Notes: generated from the sequence alone by a model not told the origin. A stretch of 64,000 nucleotides of DNA from RPQJ01 sp963823535 (GCA_963823535.1 CAWGLZ010000003.1:186001-250000), one strand, 5' to 3'; numbered from the stretch's first letter, positions 37,633 to 46,693 are shown. A program made the numbers and translations.

Positions 37633-38877
37633 TTGACGAAGCGCAGAGTCGTCGTTACCGGACTTGGCATCGTGTCCCCGCTCGGCAGCACCGTCGCCGC
37701 TGCCTGGGACGGCATCTGCAACGGTCGCAGCGGCATCGTCACCCTCACCCGGCTCGATACCACGGCCTTTCCCGTCCACATCGGCGGGGAAGTCGTCGGA
37801 TTCAACGCCGAGGAGTACATGTCCGCCAAGGACGTGCGGAAATTCGATCCCTTCGTCCCCTTCGGCTTCGCAGCGGCGGTCCAGGCCGTCAAGGACTCGG
37901 GCGTCGAGGTGAACGAAGCGAATTCGCCCCGCGTCGGTGTCGCGATGGGGGCGGGCATCGGCGGGCTGAGCACGATCGAGGAGAACACGGCGAAGTGGCT
38001 GGAAGCCAGGACGCCGCGCAAGATCTCCCCGTTCTTCATCCCGGGCAGCATCATCAACGCGACTGCCGGCCAGGTCTCGATCCATTTCGGCATGCGGGGC
38101 CCGAACCTCGCGCTGGTCACCGCCTGCACGACGTCCACGCATTCCATCGGGATTGCGGCGCGCACCATCCAGTACGGTGACGCGGACGTGATGGTCGCGG
38201 GTGGCGCCGAGGCGGCGTTCACGCCACTCGGCCTCGGCAGCTTCGGACAGGCCCGCGCGCTATCGCTGCGCAACGACGAGCCAGCCCGCGCGAGCCGTCC
38301 CTGGGACCGCGATCGCGACGGCTTCGTCATGGCAGAGGGCGCCGGGGCAGTCGTACTCGAGGAGTACGAGCATGCGCGGGCACGTGGCGCGCAGATCTAT
38401 GCGGAATTCGCCGGCTTCGGCATGAGCGGCGACGCCTATCACATCACGGCGCCGCCCGAGGATGGCGAGGGCGCCCGGCTCGCGATGGTGAACGCTGTGC
38501 GCGATGCCGGCATCGCGCTGTCCGAGGTGGACTACATCAACGCGCATGCGACGTCGACCGAGCTCGGCGATCGTGCCGAAACCGTCGCCGTCAAGCGCGC
38601 CTTCGGAGATCACGCGCACCGCCTCGCGGTGAGTTCGACGAAATCCATGACCGGTCACCTGCTCGGTGCCGCCGGCGTCGTCGAGGCGATCTTCACGATC
38701 CTCGCAATTCGCGACGGCATCCTGCCGCCGACGATCAACCTTGAGAATCCCGATCCAGTGTGCGACCTCGACTACGTCCCCGGCAGCGCCCGGGCGGCAC
38801 GGGTGCGCATCGGACTGTCGAACTCCTTCGGCTTCGGCGGCACGAACGGCAGCCTGGTCTTCCGCGCCCTGCAGTGA
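37633..38877 (+). CDS. fabF: 3-oxoacyl-[acyl carrier protein] synthase II
   Basis: FabF condenses malonyl-ACP with growing acyl-ACP chains and is key for unsaturated and long chains. The catalytic Cys is in VTACTTSTHSIGIAAR, and the two His are in NAHATSTELGD and SSTKSMTGHLLGAAG. The protein ends with NSFGFGGTNGSLVF. I start it at TTG 37633, which directly gives T-K-R-R-V-V-V-T-G-L-G and has GGGGGA seven bases upstream (414 residues). A GTG at 37597 with GGAGGG upstream would add 12 residues and cannot be excluded. The stop overlaps the pabB GTG start by four bases. Confidence 0.93.
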   Translation: MTKRRVVVTGLGIVSPLGSTVAAAWDGICNGRSGIVTLTRLDTTAFPVHIGGEVVGFNAEEYMSAKDVRKFDPFVPFGFAAAVQAVKDSGVEVNEANSPRVGVAMGAGIGGLSTIEENTAKWLEARTPRKISPFFIPGSIINATAGQVSIHFGMRGPNLALVTACTTSTHSIGIAARTIQYGDADVMVAGGAEAAFTPLGLGSFGQARALSLRNDEPARASRPWDRDRDGFVMAEGAGAVVLEEYEHARARGAQIYAEFAGFGMSGDAYHITAPPEDGEGARLAMVNAVRDAGIALSEVDYINAHATSTELGDRAETVAVKRAFGDHAHRLAVSSTKSMTGHLLGAAGVVEAIFTILAIRDGILPPTINLENPDPVCDLDYVPGSARAARVRIGLSNSFGFGGTNGSLVFRALQ

Positions 38878-40241
38878 GGCTCGAGCGCGGTTCGATCGGC
38901 CCCGACTCGCTGTTGCGGCTGCACGAGCGCCGGCCTGACCGCTATCCCGTCCTGCTCGAAAGCGTCGGCGGCGAACCCGGGCTCGGCCGCTTCGACGTGC
39001 TGCTGGCAGCGCCGGGCGAGGCTCTCGTGCTGCAGGTCGACGGACGGCTCGCGGGTCCCGGCGCCGGCGGTGACCAGGGCCGATTCCTGCCGGCACTGGA
39101 TGCGTGGTGGCGTTCCGAAAGGAGCGCTCGCGAGGACGGTGCGGGGACGCCGTTCGCCGGCGGCTGGTTCCTGTACCTCGGTTACGAACTCGCCGGGGAA
39201 GTCGAGCCATCGCTCAGGCTGCCACGGTCGAGCCTTCCCCGCGCCGTGGCCTGGCGAATGCGCGGAGCCCTCATTCGTGACCGCGTGACGGGCGAGACCA
39301 CCCTTCACGCCGAGTTGCCGGCCCTGGACGGCCTGGTTGCCGGCCTCGCGGTCGACCTGGCCGATCTCGCCGGGGACGTGCCCGAGGCGACGGGCACAGC
39401 CCCGCCGCTCCGTTTCGACGTGGTGGAAGAGCCGCCGGAGCGATTTCTGCGCGGCGTCGTCGACGTGCTCGAGGCCATCGCCCGGGGCGACGTGTACCAG
39501 GCAAATCTTTCGCGGGGGTGGCGGGCGTCGCTGCCGGCCGGCACGAGTCCCGAAGCCCTGTATCGCCGTCTGCGAGAAGCGAACCCGGCCCCGTTTGCCG
39601 GCATCGCGCGCCTGCCGGGCTTCACGTTGCTCAGTTCGTCGCCGGAGCGACTGCTGCGCATCCGGGGTTCGGTCGCGAGCACGCGGCCGATCGCGGGGAC
39701 GCGGCCCCGCGGCGACTCGGCCGCGACGGATGAGACGCTGCGCACGGAACTCGGGTTGAACGAGAAGGAACGTGCCGAGCATGTCATGCTGGTGGACCTC
39801 GGTCGAAACGATCTCGGTCGCATCTGCCGGGGAGGAACGGTGCGGGTCGATGAGTTCATGACCATCGAGACGTATGCAACGGTGCATCACATCGTTTCGA
39901 ACGTCAGCGGCGAGCTGCGCGCGGGCGTGACGCCCGGCGAGGCGATCGCCGCGGTGTTTCCGGGCGGCACGATCACGGGCTGCCCGAAGGTGCGCTGCAT
40001 GGAACTGCTGGCGGATCTCGAGGGCACGCCGCGTGATGCGTACACTGGATCGATGGGATACCTGGGCCTCGACGGCTCCCTCGACCTGAACATCCTGATC
40101 CGCACCCTCGCGGTGCGCGACAATGGCGTCGAGTTCCGCACGGGCGCAGGCATCGTGGCGGATTCACGTCCGGAATTCGAATTGGCGGAGACCCGGGCCA
40201 AGGCACGCGGCCTGTTGCGTGCGCTGGGGAGTGAAGCATGA
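38874..40241 (+). CDS. pabB: Aminodeoxychorismate synthase component I
   Basis: PabB converts chorismate and ammonia (from PabA glutaminase) to 4-amino-4-deoxychorismate for folate. The 455-residue protein has a tryptophan-containing N-terminal part, then the chorismate-binding domain. That domain contains GDVYQANLSRGWRA, FAGIARLPGFTLLSSSPERLL, STRPIAGTRPRG, NEKERAEHVMLVDLGRNDLGRI and FPGGTITGCPKVRCMELL. The PIAGTRPRG form, with Ala in the ribosome-like lysine position, favours PabB over TrpE, and so does linkage to pabC. The start is a GTG overlapping the fabF stop. It overlaps pabC by four bases. Confidence 0.92.
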   Translation: MRLERGSIGPDSLLRLHERRPDRYPVLLESVGGEPGLGRFDVLLAAPGEALVLQVDGRLAGPGAGGDQGRFLPALDAWWRSERSAREDGAGTPFAGGWFLYLGYELAGEVEPSLRLPRSSLPRAVAWRMRGALIRDRVTGETTLHAELPALDGLVAGLAVDLADLAGDVPEATGTAPPLRFDVVEEPPERFLRGVVDVLEAIARGDVYQANLSRGWRASLPAGTSPEALYRRLREANPAPFAGIARLPGFTLLSSSPERLLRIRGSVASTRPIAGTRPRGDSAATDETLRTELGLNEKERAEHVMLVDLGRNDLGRICRGGTVRVDEFMTIETYATVHHIVSNVSGELRAGVTPGEAIAAVFPGGTITGCPKVRCMELLADLEGTPRDAYTGSMGYLGLDGSLDLNILIRTLAVRDNGVEFRTGAGIVADSRPEFELAETRAKARGLLRALGSEA

Positions 40242-41059
40242 TCGGAAGGCGTCTGGTGAACGGTGTCGAGAGTTCCGCGATTGCGGTCGATGACCGAGGC
40301 CTGCAGTACGGGGATGGCCTGTTCGAGACGATGGCGGCCGTGGACGGTCGCGTGCGCAACCTCGAGCGACACCTCGATCGCCTCGGGGAGGGCTGCCGCC
40401 GCCTGGGCATCCCGATGCCGGAGCGCGCGCAGATCGAGGCGGAATGCGAGCGGGCACTCGAAGGGCTGGGCGTGGGCGCGGTGAAGCTCATGATCACGCG
40501 TGGCCCCGGTCCCCGCAGTTACCGGCCGCCGGCCGAGCCGGCCGTGACGCGGATCCTCGTGTCTTCGGCCGCCCGCCAGCGCAACGACCCGGCAACCGGC
40601 ATCGTCGTCCGGCTGTGCGATACGCCGCTCGGCCTCAACCCCATGCTCGCCGGGCTCAAGCACCTGAATCGCCTCGAGCAGGTCATGGCCTGCTCGGAGT
40701 GGAACGATCCGGAGATCGCGGAGGGGCTCATGTCGTCGGTGGACGGTCGCCTCGTCTGCGCAACGGCGGCCAACGTCTTCATGGTGCGGGCCGGGCGATT
40801 GCTCACACCGGACATCCGTGACTGCGGCGTGGCCGGCGTCATGCGCAGCATCGTCCTGGAGGCTGCGCGCGAGCTGGCGCTGCCGACGGACGTCGTCGAT
40901 CTCGACGTCGGCGACCTCACGGAAGCCGACGAAGTCTTCCTCACGAACGCGATCACCGGCGTACGGTCGGTGGGCGAAGTGCTGGGTGTCCGCCGCTACG
41001 AGGCCCCGGGCCAGGTCACCCGCGCGCTGGACGAATGGACGTCTAGAGCCACGGCGTGA
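40238..41059 (+). CDS. pabC: Aminodeoxychorismate lyase
   Basis: PabC is a fold-type IV PLP enzyme that releases pyruvate from aminodeoxychorismate to give 4-aminobenzoate. The 273 residues start NGVESSAIAVDDRGLQYGDG, with the family's DRGLQYGDGLFET motif. The PLP lysine is in AGLKHLNRLEQVMA, followed by EGLMSSVDGRLVCATAANVF and the phosphate-binding turn GVAGVMRSIV, ending EVFLTNAITGVRSV. It is coupled to pabB upstream and mltG downstream by four-base overlaps, the conserved pabC-mltG-tmk-holB order. Confidence 0.95.
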   Translation: MIGRRLVNGVESSAIAVDDRGLQYGDGLFETMAAVDGRVRNLERHLDRLGEGCRRLGIPMPERAQIEAECERALEGLGVGAVKLMITRGPGPRSYRPPAEPAVTRILVSSAARQRNDPATGIVVRLCDTPLGLNPMLAGLKHLNRLEQVMACSEWNDPEIAEGLMSSVDGRLVCATAANVFMVRAGRLLTPDIRDCGVAGVMRSIVLEAARELALPTDVVDLDVGDLTEADEVFLTNAITGVRSVGEVLGVRRYEAPGQVTRALDEWTSRATA

Positions 41060-42084
41060 AGCTGCGCTACGCGGCCCTGGCGCTGGTAATCGTCACGATT
41101 GCCGTGGCGGCCGCCGGCTACGCGACCCTGCAACGCTGGCTCGATCGCCCGCTGGCGATCGCCGATGCGCCGCTGCAGATCGAGATTCCGCGTGGCCAGC
41201 CGCTGGCCGTCACGGCGCGCGAACTCGAAGCGCGCGGCGTCCTCGAGCACCCGCACTGGCTGCAGGCCTATGCCCGCTACACGGGAGTCGACGCGCGCAT
41301 CAAGGCAGGCGAGTACCAGATACCGTCGGGCACGACGCCGCGCAGCCTGCTCGAACTGTTCGAATCGGGGGCAGTGATGCAGCACTCGGTGACCTTCGTC
41401 GAGGGCTGGACCTTCCGCGACCTCCGCCGTGCCCTCGAGCGCAGCGCGGTGATCGAGAACACACTCGCTGGCCGGGACGACACAGCGGTGATGGAGGCGC
41501 TGGGCGAGGCGGGCGTGCACCCCGAGGGCCTGTTCTTCCCCGACACGTACCTCTTCGGCAAGGGCACGACGGACCTGGAGATCCTGCGCCAGGCGCGGGC
41601 CCGCATGCGCCGCGAACTCGACGCGGCGTGGAGTGAGCGCGCCGACGACCTGCCGATCGACGAGCCCTACGCGGCATTGATCCTCGCGTCGATCGTCGAG
41701 AAGGAGACGGCTCTTGCCGCGGAGCGGGCACGCATCGCAGGCGTCTTCACGCTGAGGCTCCGGCGCGGCATGCGACTGCAGACCGATCCCACGGTAATCT
41801 ACGGCCTCGGCCCGGCGTTCGACGGCAACCTTCGCCGCGCGGATCTCGAGCGCGATGGTCCGTACAATACCTACACCCGGACGGGATTGCCGCCGACGCC
41901 GATCGCCCTGCCGGGTGCGGAGGCGCTGCGGGCGGCGGTGCGGCCCGAGGAACGCGGCGAGATCTACTTCGTGGCCACCGGCCTGCCGGACGGCAGCCAC
42001 GAGTTCTCGCGTACGCTCGCGGAGCACGAAGCGGCCGTGCGGCGGTACATCGTTCGCTACCGGCAGAGGCAGACGGGGCGCTGA
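41056..42084 (+). CDS. mltG: Endolytic murein transglycosylase MltG
   Basis: MltG is an inner-membrane lytic transglycosylase that cuts nascent glycan strands and sets their length. The 342-residue protein starts at a GTG, with one N-terminal membrane helix (AALALVIVTIAVAAAGYAT, about 6-24). A LysM-like region includes GEYQIPSGTTPRSLLELF. The catalytic YceG domain has the active Glu in LILASIVEKETA, with RRGMRLQTDPTVIYG and NTYTRTGLPPTPIALPG. It overlaps pabC by four bases and is followed directly by tmk. Confidence 0.95.
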   Translation: MKLRYAALALVIVTIAVAAAGYATLQRWLDRPLAIADAPLQIEIPRGQPLAVTARELEARGVLEHPHWLQAYARYTGVDARIKAGEYQIPSGTTPRSLLELFESGAVMQHSVTFVEGWTFRDLRRALERSAVIENTLAGRDDTAVMEALGEAGVHPEGLFFPDTYLFGKGTTDLEILRQARARMRRELDAAWSERADDLPIDEPYAALILASIVEKETALAAERARIAGVFTLRLRRGMRLQTDPTVIYGLGPAFDGNLRRADLERDGPYNTYTRTGLPPTPIALPGAEALRAAVRPEERGEIYFVATGLPDGSHEFSRTLAEHEAAVRRYIVRYRQRQTGR

Positions 42085-42723
42085 GTGCAGGGACGATTCA
42101 TCACGTTCGAGGGCGGCGAGGGTGCCGGCAAGTCGACGCAACTGAAGCGCGTGGCGGACTGGCTGCGTGGCCAGAACGTCGCGGTGACGCTCACCCGCGA
42201 GCCGGGTGGCACGCCCAGAGCGGAGCGCCTGCGGGAGATCCTGCTCGAGCGCGACGGGGAGCCCATGCCTCAGTCGTGCGAGCTGCTGCTCATGTTTGCG
42301 GCGCGTGCCACCCACCTCGCCAACCTCGTGGTGCCGGCGATGGGTCGGGGCGAGTGGGTGCTCTGCGATCGCTTCACCGACGCGACCTACGCCTACCAGG
42401 GTGGCGGGCGCGGGCTGCCCGTCGCGGACATCGATGCACTGGTGCGCATCGTGCATCCGCGGCTGCAGCCGGACCTGACCTTCCTGCTCGATGCCCCCGT
42501 CGACACCGGTCTCGCACGCGCCAGGCGGCGCAATGGCGTCGACGGACCCGATCGATTCGAGTCCGAGCAGCGCGAGTTCTTCGAACGTGTGCGAACAACC
42601 TACCAGCGGCGCGCCGCGGGCGAGCCCGACCGCTTCTGCGTGGTCGATGCCACGCGCGCGGTGGAGGCGGTCACGCAGCAGATCTGCAGCCGGCTGGCGA
42701 TCCTGCTGGACGCGTCCCGATGA
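42085..42723 (+). CDS. tmk: Thymidylate kinase
   Basis: Tmk phosphorylates dTMP to dTDP. The 212 residues carry the P-loop FITFEGGEGAGKSTQ and the TREPGGTPRAERLREILL segment. ELLLMFAARATHL and the dTMP-binding DRFTDATYAYQGGGRGL follow. The LID region RARRRNGVDGPDRFE is Arg-rich. It starts at a GTG immediately after the mltG stop and overlaps holB by four bases. Confidence 0.96.
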   Translation: MQGRFITFEGGEGAGKSTQLKRVADWLRGQNVAVTLTREPGGTPRAERLREILLERDGEPMPQSCELLLMFAARATHLANLVVPAMGRGEWVLCDRFTDATYAYQGGGRGLPVADIDALVRIVHPRLQPDLTFLLDAPVDTGLARARRRNGVDGPDRFESEQREFFERVRTTYQRRAAGEPDRFCVVDATRAVEAVTQQICSRLAILLDASR

Positions 42724-43745
42724 GTGCCGCGACCACCGCGGGTACCGAGCCGGTCCCGCTCGAGTTCCTGCCCTGGCATGCAGGTGCCGTTGTTCGCCTC
42801 GAGACCGCCGTGGAAGGAAGTCGCCTGCCGCACGCACTGCTGCTGCACGGACCCGAGGGCGTGGGCAAGGAACGATTTGCGGCAGTCCTTGCGGCGGGCC
42901 TGCTCTGCCGTCGACCCCAGCGCGGCGGCATCGTGCCCTGCGGTGCATGTGCCGAGTGTGCGCTGGCGCGTGCCGGCTCGCACCCGGATCTGCACTGGCT
43001 GCGTCGCCCGGAAGACCGCAAGTCCGTGGGGGTCGACGCCGTTCGCGAGGCGTGCGACCAGCTTGGGATGACGAGCCTGCGCAGCGGCTACCGGATCGCG
43101 ATCGTCACGCCGGCGCACGTCATGACCACCAGCGCCCAGAATGCATTGCTCAAGACGCTCGAAGAGCCCTCGTCCCGCACGCTGCTGGTGCTCGTCACCT
43201 CGCGACCGTCGGTCCTGTTGCCCACCCTGCGCAGCCGCTGCCAGCGGATCGAGATTCCGCGCCCGCCGGCCGATGCCGCGCTCGAGTGGTTGTCGAGGGA
43301 GCTCGGTGGACCGCCGCCCGCGGGCCTGCTCGAACTGGCGGGTGGTGCGCCGCTCAGGGCCATTGCCCTTGCGCCACATTTCGACGCACTGGAGGCACAG
43401 ATGACCGAGTTGCTCGACGACCTGCTGGCCGGCCGGACCGAGGCCACGCGGGCGGCAGGCGAGATGCTGGGCGAGGGCCTGCCGGTGCGGCTCGACTGGA
43501 TGGAGGCCTGGCTCACAGGGGCGGTGCGGCGCCGTACGGTGCCGGATGCGAACAATCTCACGTTTCCGGGTGCCTCGCTGTTGCAAAGGCGGGCGGCCGA
43601 AGTGAACATAAGCGCGGCGTTCCGGATGGTGGATCGGTTGCGCGGCGCGCGGCGACTCATGGAGGGTCCTGCGGCGCCGCAACTGGTCATCGAGGCCCTG
43701 CTCATCGAGCTCATGGCCGCATTCGGGCGCAGAGGAGTCGCCTGA
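42720..43745 (+). CDS. holB: DNA polymerase III subunit delta'
   Basis: HolB is the stator of the clamp loader that places the beta sliding clamp. The 341-residue protein has the degenerate nucleotide-binding site HALLLHGPEGVGKERFA and the zinc-binding cysteines CGACAECALA, preceded by a Cys in LLCRR. The RFC-type segments MTTSAQNALLKTLEEPS and LLPTLRSRCQRIEIP are conserved. The C-terminal collar domain is less conserved. It overlaps tmk by four bases and the PilZ gene by one. Confidence 0.94.
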   Translation: MSAATTAGTEPVPLEFLPWHAGAVVRLETAVEGSRLPHALLLHGPEGVGKERFAAVLAAGLLCRRPQRGGIVPCGACAECALARAGSHPDLHWLRRPEDRKSVGVDAVREACDQLGMTSLRSGYRIAIVTPAHVMTTSAQNALLKTLEEPSSRTLLVLVTSRPSVLLPTLRSRCQRIEIPRPPADAALEWLSRELGGPPPAGLLELAGGAPLRAIALAPHFDALEAQMTELLDDLLAGRTEATRAAGEMLGEGLPVRLDWMEAWLTGAVRRRTVPDANNLTFPGASLLQRRAAEVNISAAFRMVDRLRGARRLMEGPAAPQLVIEALLIELMAAFGRRGVA

Positions 43746-44104
43746 TGGGTCCCGTGACACGGCAACCGAACAAGCCAGGACTGCTGACGCTCACCATCAA
43801 GGACAAGAGCGCGCTGTACCTGGCCTACATGCCATTCGTGAAGAACGGGGGCCTGTTCATTCCCACGAGCAGCAATTACCGCCTCGGTGACGAGGTGTTC
43901 ATGCTCCTGAACCTGATGGGCGAGGACGAGAAGCTGCCGGTTGCGGGGCGCGTGATCTGGATGACGCCCAAGGGCGCGCAGGGCAAGCGGACGGCGGGGA
44001 TCGGCGTGCAGTTCAGCGAGCAGGATCGCGGTAACACGCAGCGCAAGATCGAGTCCTACCTGGCCGGTGCACTCGGCGGGGACAAGCCGACGCACACGAT
44101 GTAG
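43745..44104 (+). CDS. pilZ: PilZ domain protein (type IV pilus-associated PilZ type)
   Basis: This 119-residue single-domain protein is of the original PilZ type, which in pseudomonads and xanthomonads is needed for type IV pilus biogenesis through PilB and FimX. The beta-barrel core includes LTLTIKDKSALYLAYMPF, KNGGLFIPTSSNYRLGDEV, LPVAGRVIWMTP and GIGVQF. The R-x3-R and D/N-x-S-x2-G motifs that bind cyclic di-GMP are missing (KNGGLFIPT in place of the second), as in other PilZ orthologues that do not bind the nucleotide. It follows holB with a one-base overlap, its usual place. A strong hairpin follows. Confidence 0.9.
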   Translation: MGPVTRQPNKPGLLTLTIKDKSALYLAYMPFVKNGGLFIPTSSNYRLGDEVFMLLNLMGEDEKLPVAGRVIWMTPKGAQGKRTAGIGVQFSEQDRGNTQRKIESYLAGALGGDKPTHTM

Positions 44105-44125
44105 CGTCGGGCCGGAATATTCGTG

Positions 44126-44172
44126 ACGGACATGGCGGCGCGGGCGACTTCGGTCGCCCGCGCCGCGTCCGT
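44126..44172 (+). terminator. Large hairpin with UUCG loop between convergent genes
   Basis: A perfect 14-bp stem (44135-44148 with 44153-44166) closes a TTCG tetraloop in the very stable C(UUCG)G context. It is extended by a 6-bp outer stem (ACGGAC 44126-44131 with GTCCGT 44167-44172) across a three-base bulge. It fills the gap between the pilZ stop and the DUF6351 stop and reads the same on both strands apart from the loop. It has no T-run, so it is probably a bidirectional terminator or mRNA 3' end stabiliser. Confidence 0.75.
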
Positions 44173-44173
44173 A

Positions 44174-46591
44174 TCAGAGGCTGGCCGGGCGTGCCTGGTC
44201 CGGCCGGCTGTAGTCGCACACGCCCTGCGGGAAGATCTGCTTCAACTGGGCGACCTGAGTGGGCGAGGGTGACCACGGCGCGTACGTGCCATCGGCCACC
44301 GCCTGGTCCACCGGCTTGACTGCGCACTTGTAGATGCCGCCCTCGATGGGCGCGCCGGCGACGGTGCGCGGGGTGCCGTAGATCGGGAAGCGCTGCGTGC
44401 AGGGGCCGGCTGGACCGTCGTCGAGGATGCCGTCCCAGGCATCCTCACCTGCGTAGATCAACGTACCCTGCACGTCGAAGCAGCTGTCCACGGCGCGGGC
44501 CGGGCGGTTCTCCCGGATGCTCCTGTCCGGGTTGCGCCGGATGTTCTGCATCCATTCGTCCATGACGGCGATCGCATCGAACGACTGGCTCGCCTTCGGC
44601 TGGCCCGGGAGCGTGTCGGTGAACCAGATCACCAGCATGTCGGAACTGCCCATCCTGTCCATGACGCGCTGGCGGACGGCGAAGCTCTGGTGCACGTTGT
44701 GCATGTCGAGTTCGCGTTCCATGTACTGGCGGTGGTCGATGGTCGGCCGGTCGAGCTGGCCGGTGAACACCATGCCCCCGGAATAGACACCCTGCATCGC
44801 CGCGAAGCTGCCCACGGTGCGCGGCGCCGGCTGGCCCGGCGCCGGGCTCAGGTTCTGGTTCTTCATGCTCCAGGGATCGAAATACCCCGGGATCGTCAGC
44901 GCCTTGTTGATCTCGGAGGCACCCGTGCCGAAGAACGGAAACGTCTCCTGCGACATTTCATCGGGCTGCTTCCAGCCCCCGACGTGCCAGTTGAGGTGCA
45001 GGAACTCGTCGGGCGTGATGGCGCCGGCCTGCAGTGACCGCAGGCCGTACTGCACGCCGACGTTGTCCCAGGTCGGACGGGCCGCGCCGCTCGCGTCGAC
45101 GCCGTAGATGTTGCGCAGGTCGTCCCAGTGCGTCCAGCGGATCGCGGCGATGGCGGACAGCGGTTCGTAGAACTGCTGGTTCGGCGCCTGGCCGTAGAGC
45201 GGGTTCATGGCCAGCGGCGTGAGACCGCGCCACGCCGGCACGCACTCCGTCGAGCCGATCGCCGTGCTGTAGCCGAGCGCGAGCTTGAGCGGGGCGAGCG
45301 GGTCGTTGACCCTGGCAAAGCCCTCCTCGGCATTGAAGCCGACCAGCAGGCTGCGGTTCTTCGTGACGCGCCACTTCGGGTTGCTGCGGTCCGTGGCGTC
45401 CATGTAGTACTCGAGCAGTTCGCAGTCGCCCACGTGGATGGTCTGCGTGACCATGTCAGGGTAGGACTGCACCGGCAGCAGTGCGTCGAGCACGCCCGGC
45501 TGGTTCTGCCCGATGATGTACTGCTGGATGGCACCGCCCGATCCGCCGAGGCCGACCGTGTACGTCGGTACGCCGTAGCGCTCGATGAAGCGCTCCTTGG
45601 TCATCATCGCCGTCTCGCCGGCCACCTGCAGGTTGTAGTGAGTGCCGGTGTTGTTGCCGCTCGAATGCACGATCGCATAACCGAGCGCCAGGATGTCCGG
45701 GTTCATCGATCCGCCGTGCACGGTGCCCTGCGAGTGACCGATCGCCACGCCGCCCTGGAACCAGTACAGCAGCCGGCCATTCCACAGGCTGACGTCCGAC
45801 TGCGCGGCGTTATCCTGCGCCGGCGCGAGCATCGCGATGCTGTACAGGAAGCGGTTGATCGAGCCGACCTCGCGGCGCACGACGAAGTCCACGGTGCGCC
45901 CGTCGGCAAGCGTGACCGTGCCCATGTCAGCCGGTCGAGGCCCGGCGGGCAGCGGCTTGAGGTTGCCGCCGGACGCGCTGCGGTACCAGTAGCTGATGAA
46001 AGTCTCGATCGAGCAGTTGCGGCTGTAGCCGACCGTCGCGCCGCCCGCGTCCGTCACGCGATATCCGGGTGGCGACGTGCTGTCGACCAGGGGCTGCCGT
46101 CCGACGGCGCCCTGGATCGTCGTGCACACGAAAGGCTGCTGCTGCGGTCCCGATAGCATCGGCCCCGTGATCGGGTAGTTGGTGACCTCGATCGAGTCGC
46201 GAAGGGACTGGTTCTTGACGTACACCTCGAGCGTGTTGCGCCCGTCGATGAACCCCGTCACGACGCCCTCGACCCGATGGCTGCCCGTTACGTGCAGCGG
46301 CACGTCGACCCGACTGCCATTGACGTAGATCTGCAGCTTGTCGTGCAGTCCCGGCGCCGCGCGCACCTCGACGCGCGCGTCACCGCCGGAGACGTAGTTC
46401 GCGGGACTCGACAGGATGCGCAGCTGCACATCCTTGCCCTGGCTGTTGCCGTTGCTCGAAACGGCTAGACCGGGGATCGCGAGCAGCGCCGTCGTGCCGG
46501 CGGCCAGGGCCAGCCAGGCTCGTGAACGGCGGTACGGTGCGCCCCGGCGGCGGGAACAGGAAAGGGCAGGCGTGGGCTGGTGAGTCTGCAT
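44174..46591 (-). CDS. Secreted DUF6351 family protein, possible serine hydrolase
   Basis: This large exported protein of 805 residues resembles the DUF6351 family, whose function is not established. A long basic N-terminus and a hydrophobic stretch (AWLALAAGTTALLAIPGLAV, about 25-44) look like a signal peptide. Residues ~55-140 resemble an Ig-like domain (LRILSSPANYVSGGDARVEV, then INGS-like VNGSRVDVPL). The main domain contains a nucleophile-elbow-like VGLGGSGGAIQQYIIGQ (Ser351), suggesting an alpha/beta hydrolase akin to tannase or oligomer hydrolases. Many Cys and a conserved C-terminal FPQGVCDYSRPD are present. Substrate is unknown. It has its own candidate promoter/operator and a hairpin in the leader, and lies tail-to-tail with pilZ. 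Confidence 0.75.
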   Translation of the reverse strand: MQTHQPTPALSCSRRRGAPYRRSRAWLALAAGTTALLAIPGLAVSSNGNSQGKDVQLRILSSPANYVSGGDARVEVRAAPGLHDKLQIYVNGSRVDVPLHVTGSHRVEGVVTGFIDGRNTLEVYVKNQSLRDSIEVTNYPITGPMLSGPQQQPFVCTTIQGAVGRQPLVDSTSPPGYRVTDAGGATVGYSRNCSIETFISYWYRSASGGNLKPLPAGPRPADMGTVTLADGRTVDFVVRREVGSINRFLYSIAMLAPAQDNAAQSDVSLWNGRLLYWFQGGVAIGHSQGTVHGGSMNPDILALGYAIVHSSGNNTGTHYNLQVAGETAMMTKERFIERYGVPTYTVGLGGSGGAIQQYIIGQNQPGVLDALLPVQSYPDMVTQTIHVGDCELLEYYMDATDRSNPKWRVTKNRSLLVGFNAEEGFARVNDPLAPLKLALGYSTAIGSTECVPAWRGLTPLAMNPLYGQAPNQQFYEPLSAIAAIRWTHWDDLRNIYGVDASGAARPTWDNVGVQYGLRSLQAGAITPDEFLHLNWHVGGWKQPDEMSQETFPFFGTGASEINKALTIPGYFDPWSMKNQNLSPAPGQPAPRTVGSFAAMQGVYSGGMVFTGQLDRPTIDHRQYMERELDMHNVHQSFAVRQRVMDRMGSSDMLVIWFTDTLPGQPKASQSFDAIAVMDEWMQNIRRNPDRSIRENRPARAVDSCFDVQGTLIYAGEDAWDGILDDGPAGPCTQRFPIYGTPRTVAGAPIEGGIYKCAVKPVDQAVADGTYAPWSPSPTQVAQLKQIFPQGVCDYSRPDQARPASL

Positions 46592-46619
46592 GGCGGTACC
46601 CCTGGTTGACGTCTTGCCA

Positions 46620-46646
46620 GCAGCCTTCGGGCTGCAGTTCTTTTTT
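46620..46646 (+). terminator. Terminator-like UUCG hairpin plus T-run on the strand opposite the DUF6351 gene
   Basis: On the plus strand, GCAGCC (46620-46625), TTCG loop, GGCTGC (46630-46635), then AGTTCTTTTTT ending at 46646 forms a textbook intrinsic terminator. No plus-strand gene ends here. On the minus strand the same stem lies in the leader of the DUF6351 gene, about 30 bases before its ATG. It may stop antisense transcription or act as a leader stem. Confidence 0.65.
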
Positions 46647-46693
46647 CGACGGACGCATGCCTTCGTGAACGGCGGGGCCGGTCGGCATGCGTT

